NCBI RefSeq assembly: GCF_003610895.1
Contig: NZ_MCAS01000068.1
Location: 186,001 to 250,000, forward strand
DNA: 64,000 nucleotides
Direction of reading: 5' to 3'
Origin: Paraburkholderia fungorum
GTDB lineage: Bacteria; Pseudomonadota; Gammaproteobacteria; Burkholderiales; Burkholderiaceae
Shown here: one piece after another, positions 54,314-61,792 of the stretch
Layout: every line of letters begins with the position of its first letter
Numbering within the stretch: the stretch's first letter is position 1
The notes under the pieces: model-generated
Databases searched by the model: none
The model's input: only the letters and a program-made list of their open reading frames with translations
What the model was told of the DNA's origin: nothing
Program-made: the position numbers and the translations under genes

Positions 54314-54760
54314 CTAGGTGCTATCTGTCCGCGCGACTTCGGACACGGACGGTCGAATTATCAGTCGATCGCAGACCACGGCAATCTGCGTCCCGATCGA
54401 CGGCTCGAAAAGAACTAGCTCCAGCCTCCCATCATGGACGTCCGCTAACCAATGATGTTTAGAATCAGGTTTCAACCAGGAGTCGGTGTCGGAAAAACTG
54501 GTAGCCCAAGTCACCCAGTAATCGCTCTCCTCCGTTGAAAATTGTCGTGCGGTGGACCTCAACACTCGGCTTACTACGTTTTGCAACACGAAATCGTCGG
54601 CGCGAAACGCTTTAACGCCGAATAACTCGACCGTGCAAAGTTGTCCGGTTACACGTGACAAGCCGATCCGGCATACCGAGGTGCCTCGATCCATGCTGAT
54701 TGAGACTATCTCTGCATCGTGCAAAGAGAAGTCATCAGAGAGAACATTACCGATATCCAT
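54314..54760 (-). CDS. immunity protein, Imm50-like (tip 3)
   Basis: A 148-aa soluble protein. The start FSLHDAEIVSISMDRG and the later LFEPSIGTQIAV resemble the SFHDA...EPxIG pattern of the Imm50-type protein behind the main RHS gene, so the two are probably distant relatives. ATG 54760 begins 22 bases after the end of the tip-3 toxin frame. The ORF opens at 54895, but the extra part lies inside the toxin end. An immunity role is inferred from position and similarity. Confidence 0.7.
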   Translation of the reverse strand: MDIGNVLSDDFSLHDAEIVSISMDRGTSVCRIGLSRVTGQLCTVELFGVKAFRADDFVLQNVVSRVLRSTARQFSTEESDYWVTWATSFSDTDSWLKPDSKHHWLADVHDGRLELVLFEPSIGTQIAVVCDRLIIRPSVSEVARTDST

Positions 54761-54782
54761 TTTCCGCCCATCATTTCGGTTG

Positions 54783-55187
54783 CTACGGACCGTGAATAGA
54801 GACAGGATCTCCGCGGGAAGAATCGTCATTCTCCTTGCGTCCCCAATCATGCCTGTGCGGCACAGACGTACTCGGGTCATGATGCTAATCCCCATCTAAC
54901 CATCCGTCAGTGCCATACCTTCGCTCCTGCCAGGTGCCCGGATTTATGTGAACCGACCTTGGCTCGCCCCGATTCGGCGTCTTATTTGGCCTGTTAAAGG
55001 TCGAACCGTCAAAGATATCGTTGAACCATTTCGGGACGTCTCCTAAACCTGGATTGCAGGCCGACCCAGTAGAAGGCGGCATAGGCGCCGGAATTGCCTT
55101 CAACCCGGACAGATCTCTGGATTCGGAATAGAACTGCCCATCGGATACAACAGAAGGGTCGCTCGGCCCTTCTGTCAGATTGCAACT
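54783..55187 (-). pseudogene. displaced RHS toxin end with in-frame amber (tip 3)
   Basis: An open frame with no start codon or RHS core. It encodes SVVSDGQFYSESRDLSGLKA, then KWFNDIFDG, a linker, and GTWQERRYGTDGWLDGD. A TAG at 54885-54887 interrupts it. Reading on in the same frame gives 33 more toxin-like residues (HHDPSTSVPHRHDWGR) and a stop at 54783. KWFNDIFDG matches QWFNDLSNG of tip 2, so the linker is shared. TAG may derive from a TGG Trp codon. The immunity gene behind it is intact. Confidence 0.7.
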
Positions 55188-55255
55188 TCAGCAATACTCA
55201 ACGTGGCACATAAGAAGACATAAGACAGCTTGCCAGCCGCCTATACATACGGAAC

Positions 55256-55567
55256 TTATCGCAGATTTGAACCGTCCGGATTGATAGCGCCCTCATCCTT
55301 CCTAGTCGGGTAGTACACCTTCTTCTCTTCAAGCTCATAGAAGATGATTCCGTGAATGCCTTGAACCTCCGATTTTTTAACTCGACGTTGCCAAATGTTC
55401 TTGAATGCTACATCGAGCAATCGTCTGTCATCTCTCGCGTACACCTCATCAATAAACGCGATGTCGGTTTCGCTTGGAAACACCAAAGCAAACTCTTCGT
55501 CGGTAGCAGAGAAGACGTCATAGACGCAATTCTGTGCACCATCAATAATTTGAATGTTCTTCATCAT
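55256..55567 (-). CDS. immunity protein for tip 2
   Basis: A 103-aa protein (start MMKNIQIIDGAQNCVYDVFS, then FALVFPSETDIAF and VYYPTRKDEGAI). Its ATG at 55567 overlaps the stop of the tip-2 toxin frame by four bases (ATGA), a translational-coupling layout typical of toxin-immunity pairs. The family name is uncertain. It is intact, although the toxin upstream is interrupted. Confidence 0.75.
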   Translation of the reverse strand: MMKNIQIIDGAQNCVYDVFSATDEEFALVFPSETDIAFIDEVYARDDRRLLDVAFKNIWQRRVKKSEVQGIHGIIFYELEEKKVYYPTRKDEGAINPDGSNLR

Positions 55568-56094
55568 GGCCTTGACGGTCTAACGTTTCTGTTGCGCCCT
55601 CCGGGAGATTTAACATCCCAATGTGGACCGCCGTGGGCATTTCCACCCTGTCCAGCCGGACACTAGACATCCGCACTAGAATCTTCCCACCCCCACGCAG
55701 AGCCTCCTCTTCCTGGATTCGGATTGCGTACCCAATTTTCACCACCCTTGGGGTCCTGGAATCCATCCGCCGCTGAGGGCTTGCCAGGTGCCTTCGGTCC
55801 GTTCGGATCATAGGCATTCGATGGCGGCTTCGCCCACGTCGGTCCGTTAGACAGATCATTAAACCACTGCGGAACACCATTTGACTGCCCAGCCCCTCCA
55901 CCTGGCATCGGACCCGCGGGAACCGGAAAGCCTATTGCCTGCAACCCGGCCGGATCGCTGAACTGAACCGGATTCCCACCTACATAGGCATACGCATTCG
56001 TCTGCTCACTCGCGTAGCCTATGGGGTCTTCGCTAATAAATCTGGCTGTGGCCGGACTGTAGTACCGGTTCCGATAGTAAACAGAAGAGGCCGC
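55564..56094 (-). pseudogene. displaced RHS core plus toxin-37-like end, amber-interrupted (tip 2)
   Basis: The frame begins inside the RHS core (YYRNRYYSPATARFISEDPI, QTNAYAYVGGNPVQFSDPAG) with no start codon. It then has a Gly/Pro linker (VPQWFNDLSNG), a toxin domain and an in-frame TAG at 55663-55665. Past the TAG it continues CPAGQGGNAHGGPHWDVKSP to a TGA at 55564-55566. HGGPHWDV with a Gly-rich NVRP end resembles the polymorphic toxin type 37 family; that name is from memory. Upstream it is cut by a solo IS-end palindrome. Confidence 0.8.
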
Positions 56095-56168
56095 TCATGT
56101 GAACTGCACCCCAAAGGTTGGATCGGTGTCCAACTTTTGGGGTGCAGTTCAAAACGCGGCCCCTCTTC
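56084..56168. mobile_element. solo insertion-sequence ends forming a long palindrome
   Basis: TGAACTGCACCCCAAAGGTTGGA (56100-56122) and its near-perfect reverse complement (56129-56151, one mismatch) face each other across only six bases. TGAACTGCACCCC...GGGGTGCAGTTCA has the look of IS3-family (IS150-like) termini, so this is an element reduced to its two ends. Outside them, GAAGAGGCCGC (56084-56094) and GCGGCCCCTCTTC (56156-56168) are also complementary, extending the palindrome to 85 bases. No target duplication is evident. Confidence 0.65.
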
Positions 56169-56188
56169 AATTCACAATCCCGCGACAG

Positions 56189-56575
56189 CTACTCTTCTTT
56201 TGGCGGGTCAAACCACAAATCGAAGTGCAGTTCCATATCCATCGCTGCTAATTGAGACATCTGCTGTGGCTTAAGCTCCGGGCCACCATTCCCCGATACA
56301 GACGACCAAAAACAACTCACCCTATAAGAGCAACCCATTTCTTTGATTTCATTCATATCAACGTTTTGTCCTCTCAGAGCACTCAGCAAGAAGTCGAGAT
56401 GGTCCCCAAGGTCTACTGAATCAATACCCCTTGTGTTTAAAAACCATCCAAAAACTCCGTTTTTATTGCTCGTCCAGGTAGGCGATATTCTTATCTTGTG
56501 CACCACGGCATCCAAAACCTCCACATCCGGTGCATAGATACAGAGGGTCACGTAGGTCCGCGCGCAAGCTGTCAT
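56189..56575 (-). CDS. DUF4279-type immunity protein (tip 1)
   Basis: A 128-aa protein with the DUF4279 pattern: ATLxI-like TYVTLCIYAPDVEVL at the start, a central DLGDHLDFLLSALRG, and the diagnostic YRVSCFWSSVSGNGGPELKP near the end. DUF4279 proteins are frequent beside RHS toxins and are taken as immunity proteins. ATG 56575 lies 16 bases after the stop of the tip-1 toxin. Composition is clearly AT-richer than the chromosome. Confidence 0.8.
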   Translation of the reverse strand: MTACARTYVTLCIYAPDVEVLDAVVHKIRISPTWTSNKNGVFGWFLNTRGIDSVDLGDHLDFLLSALRGQNVDMNEIKEMGCSYRVSCFWSSVSGNGGPELKPQQMSQLAAMDMELHFDLWFDPPKEE

Positions 56576-56591
56576 CTCTCACCCAATATAG

Positions 56592-56960
56592 TTAGTCCCG
56601 CGACTGACCGCCTTTCCCGCTCTTGCCGCCCTTCCCCGCCGGACAGCGTTCTGCAGTCCATTGGTCCCACATATCGTCAAGCATGGGCTTGGAAAAATTC
56701 ATCGCTCCAGGACGTTTCATGCCTTGCTTTTCATCATGCACCCAATCGCGGAAATTCTTATCGTTGTACCCGTACCATTGGTCGCCCTTATGTAGACCGT
56801 AGGGATCGCTGAACTGCACCGGATTGCCGTTGACGTAAGCATACGCATTCGTCTGCCCACTCGCCCACCCAGCCGGATCCTCACTGATGAACCGCCCCGT
56901 CGCCGGACTGTAATACCGATTGCGATAGTAGTACATCGGTACTGCGGCGCTGCACGCCAT
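56592..56960 (-). CDS. displaced RHS core and toxin end, intact frame (tip 1)
   Basis: A 122-codon frame: RHS core (MYYYRNRYYSPATGRFISED, QTNAYAYVNGNPVQFSDPYG), then a toxin end of about 65 residues (GDQWYGYNDKNFRDWVHDEK to AGKGGKSGKGGQSRD). It begins at ATG 56960 or 56936 just inside the core, so expression as a free peptide is uncertain. It should be able to replace the main gene's end by recombination in the core. The toxin family is not recognised; the basic Lys/Gly tail resembles other RHS ends. Its immunity gene follows at 16 bases. Confidence 0.75.
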   Translation of the reverse strand: MACSAAVPMYYYRNRYYSPATGRFISEDPAGWASGQTNAYAYVNGNPVQFSDPYGLHKGDQWYGYNDKNFRDWVHDEKQGMKRPGAMNFSKPMLDDMWDQWTAERCPAGKGGKSGKGGQSRD

Positions 56961-57085
56961 TCGGCAAACGGACGGTCGTGTCGTAACTGCATCGATTCAA
57001 TGCAGTTCCGCACAATTGATGGCCACAAATGCGCATCGTCGACCTTCAACCACCCCCCGCTTGCGATAACCCATGCCTACGTCCG

Positions 57086-57547
57086 TCAGCTATCGACACG
57101 CGCATATGGCCGAATACCCGACACCGCCACCTCCACACAAGTGACTTGTACATCAAGGCCAATGTTGGGTTCAAGATCAAAGACAAGCAGACCATCCGCT
57201 TGTCGGGACAAGGTCATATTCATTACCCAACTGTCCTGAAGCATGGCATTCACGTCTATGTTTGCCACCTTGACGTCCTTCAAGCAGAGCATAACCAGGT
57301 AGTCTGTACCTGCGGCGCCGAGCGGTCCAAAGCGGTTGTGCAAAATCTCGAGTTCAAGATCGACAATTTCTCGTCCGTGTCGATCAGACGATGCGCTGCT
57401 TGAGGCTTCTCGACATCGCTTGCCCCGCTGCATGCAGATGGAACTTACAAACGCGTCGTGAAAGGAGGGATAGCCTCCGAAGACCTTGACAAGCAGCTCC
57501 TTGTTTTTCGCCCAATCCCATCCGTTACCGCCATCCGTGTAATCCAT
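57086..57547 (-). CDS. Imm50-type immunity protein of the main RHS toxin
   Basis: A 153-aa protein beginning MDYTDGGNGWDWAKNKELLV, then GGYPSFHDAFVSSICMQRG, which is the Imm50 signature (S-F-H-D-A). It ends with FDLEPNIGLDVQVTC. It starts 23 bases after the stop of the RHS gene on the same strand, so it is the cognate immunity protein by position. The 125 bases after its stop lead into tip 1 and are partly similar to the sequence upstream of tip 4. Confidence 0.82.
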   Translation of the reverse strand: MDYTDGGNGWDWAKNKELLVKVFGGYPSFHDAFVSSICMQRGKRCREASSSASSDRHGREIVDLELEILHNRFGPLGAAGTDYLVMLCLKDVKVANIDVNAMLQDSWVMNMTLSRQADGLLVFDLEPNIGLDVQVTCVEVAVSGIRPYARVDS

Positions 57548-57570
57548 TTTCTGGCTCCCCTACATCGCCC

Positions 57571-60500
57571 TTAGCGCCACCGTATAGGCGACATCGGAAT
57601 ATGAGTGTTATCTCTACCCGACGGGTCGAAATTATGGCCGTGAGCAGTTCCGTGACTCTCATGGTATTGCGCACAAAGATTCCCTGCGCCGTCAAAATAG
57701 TCGACGTCCAGCCCGTTGGGGTTCAGTCTGAATCCGCCCGGTTCATTGCCCGCTAGAGGTACGCCGCGTGCTAACCCTTCTGGATCCGTGTAGGAGATTG
57801 GGTTGCCCCCAACATAAGCATACGCATTCGTCTGCCCACTCGCGTACCCTATGGAATCTTCGCTGATGAATCTCGCTGTGGCCGGACTGTAATACCGATT
57901 CCGATAGTAATACAGCCCCGTCCCATCATTCTCCCGCCCTGTGTACTGCTGCGAGTTCGGGTCTGCCATCCCGGTCTGCGTCGTCGCCCCATACGGCTCA
58001 AACCGGTACTGCGTCTGGCTCTGTTGATTCGCATCTGTCAGCGCAATCACATTGTTGTTCGCGTCGCGCAGCACATACCGGTCCTGACTCGCATCGTCTC
58101 CGATGCGCCGGAACGTCAGTTCATCCAGCCCGCTTTCCGGATAGGGCGAAAAGACGCGGATGCGCTGTGACCAGTTCCCGTCCGGCACCATGAAGTTCAG
58201 TTCGTCGCCGATCCAGACTGTTTGCATCCGCCGGCCGTTGACCGTGTAATCCTTGCGCCGGTTAAACACGTCATAGCTAAAACTCGCGGTCACGCCGCCG
58301 CTTATCTGACTCAGCAACTCCTGTTCGTTCCAGCTGTACTGGCTCACGCCGTCGCTAGCCAGGTTGCCGTTGAGATCGTACGCAAGCGTTTTGCCTGCCC
58401 AACGCGTGAGCTGGTTGGCCGCGTTGTACTGTGCGTCGCCTACGGCCTGCGGCAGATCGACCTTCGCGAGGCTGCCGCCGGCCTTGGTGCGCCGTCCTGC
58501 CAGGTCGTATCCATATGTCAGATCGCCAAGCACGCTGCCGTCGACGCGTTTGTAGGTCACACCGGTCAACTGGCTTGCCGCATCCCACGTGTAGGTCGCG
58601 GTGATGCCGTTGGCGAGCGTCGCCTGGATGCGCCGGCCCAGCGGATCATATGCATAGCTGAAGATTCGCGGCGCTTCGTCGTTCACCCGATACGCAATCT
58701 GCGTGACGCGATGTTCCGCGTCACGGCTGTAGTCCACGGTCGCGCGGTCCATATCGATGCCGGCCAGGTCTCGCGTATCGGGTGCGTAGCGATATGACCA
58801 GATTCCCTGCAGGGCTGGCCAGTCGAAAGTCCGCGTAAGCTTGCCAGTGAGACGATCGTAGTAAAGGATCGTGCTTGCGATGGACTGGTCCGCATCGGCG
58901 TTGCCGCGCTGGCTCGGTCCGTAGTCGCCAATGCCAGTAAGCCTGTCAAGCGTGTTATCCCAACCGTAGTGCCAGCTCCGACTAACCGCCGCACCAGCGG
59001 CCTGCCGGAAGTCGACCTGCTTCGCGCGTCCCGCGGCGTCGTACGTATAGGTCCTTACCTGCCCCTTGCGATTGGTCAGCGTTGCTAGTTGACCTGCCGG
59101 CGTCCACGCGTATGTCTCACTGCGACCGAGCGGATCGGTTTTGCTCACCGGGCGGCCGATCGCGTTGTAGGTGTAGCGAGTCGTCACGCCCTTCGGATCC
59201 GATTGACTGAGCAGATGCCCGGCACGATCCCACGTAAAACGGGTCACGCCGCCCAATGCGTCGGTGATATCCGTAGTCCGGTCCAGCGCGTCGAGCGTGC
59301 GCCGGGTCTTGTTGCCCAATGGATCCTGCACGGCCGTCACGCGGCCGGCAGCGTCGGTTGTGTAGTGCGTGGTGCGGTTCAGCGAATCAGTGAAACCCGT
59401 CAGGTCGGCACCGTTGTACTCGTAGCGTGTCACGCCCTTCAGCGCATCGGTTACCGTGAGCGGGCGACCCTGACTATCATTCGTCAGTGCGGTGCGATTG
59501 CCCAGCCGGTCGGTAACGGTCAGCAGGTTGCCGTTCGCGTCGTAGGTATAGACAGTGCTCACGCCGCGCTGCGGATCGCCTGCCTGCGCCTCAGTCAGTA
59601 ACAGGCTGAAGCTGTCGAACGTCCGCGTAACCAGTGTGCCGTACTGGTCGGCCACGCTCGTACCGTTCCCGTTCGCATCGTAGGTGAACGTGTACTGGCG
59701 GTCGGTCGACTCGAGGTTCGTTACGCGACCGTTGGCGTCATAGGTGAACGTCTGGACCTGCTCGATGGGTTGCCCAGCGGGATACGCATTGCGCACCACG
59801 CGTCCGTTCGCATCGAACGCCAATCGACGGACGCTGCCGCGGCGGTCGGTCACGTCGGTCTGAGTTACCTTGCCGTCTGCGAAAGTGTAGGTAAAGCCGA
59901 ACGTACTGCCGTCCGCGAGGGTCTGGAAAGTGACGCGATCGCGGTCATCATAGGTATTGACGACCTGAAGATTCCCTTCCGGATCGGTAACGCTCACCAG
60001 CCGCGACTTACTGTCCCAGCCGTATTTCCATGCACCGCCGCCCGCGTCGATCACCTGCGTGAGGCGGTCCTGGCTGTCGTACTCGTAATTCACCTGACGG
60101 TTGAGCGGATCAGTCACGCGCGAGATGAGCGGCGTGCCACGTGCGCCCACGCTCGACGCGAATGTCAGCGCGCGGCCGTTCGGGCCGGTGACACTGACGA
60201 TTGCACCTGTATTACTGTCGCGCGCAATCGACACCGTATTGCCGTTACGGTCCTGCACACTGCTCAACCGGTACAGACCGTTGACCATGGTGAAGCGTCG
60301 CACGCGCCCATCGCGCAGCGTGAGGATCATCGTCGTGCCGTTACGGTCGCCATTGGCGAGCGTGGCGCGGTAATAGTCCCCCGGACTCGTCAAGTCGTCC
60401 CAAACCGTGCTATTGCCGGGGCGCGCACTGAATGGGATACGAACACCGCTTGGCAGATACCACTCGACCTTCTGACGCACACCGCTGTCGTCTTGCGGGC

Positions 60501-61119
60501 TCAGCGTCAGATAACTGTCGTAGACGAACGTCGCCCCAACACCGAAGGCGCCGGCCATCGGCCGACCCAGCTCGTCGTATGCACTGCTTCGATAGACGCG
60601 CGCGAGATCGAGCGCAGTCGTGTCGGCAACGCGCAGATCGTGCGCAACCAGATGGAACTGTCCGGTGTACAGCTTGACCGGATCGCCACCCGAGGTACTG
60701 CTGCCACATCCAGCCGTGGCACTGCCCGCACATCCGCCGTTGTTTGTATCGCCGCCAGGGCTCCCTGCACCGCCACTACCACCGCTGCCGCCAATACTTC
60801 CGAAGCTACCATCAGGATTGTCGCCATCGCTGTTGCCGCCATCATCCGGCGACGGCGACTCGTCCGTGCCGCCAGGCGAACGTCCGGCGCAGTAGTTAGC
60901 AATAGCGCCCGTGTTGTAGCAAGCCATGCCAAGCCTGCCCGTTGTAGCCTTCATGATGCAAGCGGGATCGCCCGGATAGGCCCCCGCCGCAGCATACTGC
61001 TCGGCACAACTCTCCGCGCGCGCATGCGAAGCCGCAAACCACGACATCAGCACAAAGAGAAATAGAACGAATGGGCGCCGCAGCGCACGACGTGCCGCAA
61101 AGGCATCGATGGATTGCAT
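57571..61119 (-). CDS. RHS/YD-repeat polymorphic toxin, Sec-exported
   Basis: Complete 1182-aa polymorphic toxin. A Sec signal peptide (FVLFLFVLMSWFAASHARA) is followed by a Cys-containing head and a Gly/Ser/Asp linker (residues 85-145). Next come the DUF6531-like start (GDPVKLYTGQFHLVAHDLRV), roughly twenty YD repeats, and the RHS core (YTGRENDGTGLYYYRNRYYS to QTNAYAYVGGNPISYTDPEG). A C-terminal toxin end of about 70 residues closes it, rich in His (QYHESHGTAHGHNFD). There is no PAAR or VgrG neighbour, so it is not an obvious type VI effector. The toxin activity is unknown. Imm50 follows at once. Confidence 0.92.
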   Translation of the reverse strand: MQSIDAFAARRALRRPFVLFLFVLMSWFAASHARAESCAEQYAAAGAYPGDPACIMKATTGRLGMACYNTGAIANYCAGRSPGGTDESPSPDDGGNSDGDNPDGSFGSIGGSGGSGGAGSPGGDTNNGGCAGSATAGCGSSTSGGDPVKLYTGQFHLVAHDLRVADTTALDLARVYRSSAYDELGRPMAGAFGVGATFVYDSYLTLSPQDDSGVRQKVEWYLPSGVRIPFSARPGNSTVWDDLTSPGDYYRATLANGDRNGTTMILTLRDGRVRRFTMVNGLYRLSSVQDRNGNTVSIARDSNTGAIVSVTGPNGRALTFASSVGARGTPLISRVTDPLNRQVNYEYDSQDRLTQVIDAGGGAWKYGWDSKSRLVSVTDPEGNLQVVNTYDDRDRVTFQTLADGSTFGFTYTFADGKVTQTDVTDRRGSVRRLAFDANGRVVRNAYPAGQPIEQVQTFTYDANGRVTNLESTDRQYTFTYDANGNGTSVADQYGTLVTRTFDSFSLLLTEAQAGDPQRGVSTVYTYDANGNLLTVTDRLGNRTALTNDSQGRPLTVTDALKGVTRYEYNGADLTGFTDSLNRTTHYTTDAAGRVTAVQDPLGNKTRRTLDALDRTTDITDALGGVTRFTWDRAGHLLSQSDPKGVTTRYTYNAIGRPVSKTDPLGRSETYAWTPAGQLATLTNRKGQVRTYTYDAAGRAKQVDFRQAAGAAVSRSWHYGWDNTLDRLTGIGDYGPSQRGNADADQSIASTILYYDRLTGKLTRTFDWPALQGIWSYRYAPDTRDLAGIDMDRATVDYSRDAEHRVTQIAYRVNDEAPRIFSYAYDPLGRRIQATLANGITATYTWDAASQLTGVTYKRVDGSVLGDLTYGYDLAGRRTKAGGSLAKVDLPQAVGDAQYNAANQLTRWAGKTLAYDLNGNLASDGVSQYSWNEQELLSQISGGVTASFSYDVFNRRKDYTVNGRRMQTVWIGDELNFMVPDGNWSQRIRVFSPYPESGLDELTFRRIGDDASQDRYVLRDANNNVIALTDANQQSQTQYRFEPYGATTQTGMADPNSQQYTGRENDGTGLYYYRNRYYSPATARFISEDSIGYASGQTNAYAYVGGNPISYTDPEGLARGVPLAGNEPGGFRLNPNGLDVDYFDGAGNLCAQYHESHGTAHGHNFDPSGRDNTHIPMSPIRWR

Positions 61120-61163
61120 GGTGATCTGAAAAGACTGAAAGGAGGTAAGCCGCAGCGGGCGGT

Positions 61164-61493
61164 TTATCGCAAGCTGGCTTGAGCCGAGATGGGCGAAACA
61201 GGCGAACTGTCGCTTGTCGATGCTCGCAAAGAATCCGCGCCGCCCATCGGCGACGCCGCGGACAGCGTCCCCTGCCTTCGAATCGCCGTGATATTTCCGG
61301 CTGCGTCGTAGTCGTAATACGCGGTAGCGCCCGCGACCGTTACCGAAGTCAGGCGACCCAATGCGTCATACCCGTATGTAATGTCATCGGCATGGGCCGA
61401 CAGTATTGGCGTGGCCAGACAAACCACAGCGCAACAACTAGCCAGGCGCGCAGCGAGCACGCAGTGAAGTCGGCGCCCAGATAGATCGATCAT
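61164..61493 (-). CDS. short exported YD-repeat protein, probably truncated
   Basis: A 109-aa protein 44 bases upstream of the RHS gene on the same strand. A signal peptide (LASCCAVVCLATPILSAHA) is followed by a single pair of YD repeats (ITYGYDALGRLTSVTVAG, YYDYDAAGNITAIRRQ) and a Ser/Ala tail. ATG 61493 has GGGAG six bases upstream. Similar exported proteins I recall are longer, with an IPT/TIG domain after the repeat, so this looks like the remaining head of one. Its AT-rich upstream region (61500-61714) is the likely promoter of the whole string. Confidence 0.7.
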   Translation of the reverse strand: MIDLSGRRLHCVLAARLASCCAVVCLATPILSAHADDITYGYDALGRLTSVTVAGATAYYDYDAAGNITAIRRQGTLSAASPMGGADSLRASTSDSSPVSPISAQASLR

Positions 61494-61714
61494 CAACATC
61501 TCCCAACTTTATTTATAGGTTGACTAATCAAATGGAAGATATTGAAAAACGAAATAGATTTATAGAGGATTGTTCTCTATCTGAGTAGTAGATGTCTGAA
61601 ACAGTGACAGTAAAATGATCGTTCTCTGTCGGAGCGCAATTTGATCAACCGAGTGCATTGATCGCGTATGTCAGCGAGCTGCATCGGTACGTGCATTACC
61701 GTCCCCCAAAAACA

Positions 61715-61740
61715 AAGGGCGCACCACCCAGTGCGCCCTT
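61715..61740 (-). terminator. intrinsic terminator of the MFS gene
   Basis: AAGGGCGCAC and GTGCGCCCTT form a perfect 10-bp stem with a six-base loop. On the minus strand it is followed by TGTTTTTGG. It lies about 50 bases after the MFS stop, a classic intrinsic terminator layout. Confidence 0.8.
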
Positions 61741-61792
61741 CATCTCCCTGCCATTGCGGTTCTACTTCTACATCAACCGCCCACCAGAACCA

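Noticed and set aside
53579..61493. Whole RHS region as part of a type VI secretion or Tc toxin locus
   Set aside because: No VgrG, PAAR, EagR, TcB/TcA or core type VI gene is in the window, and the RHS protein has a Sec signal.
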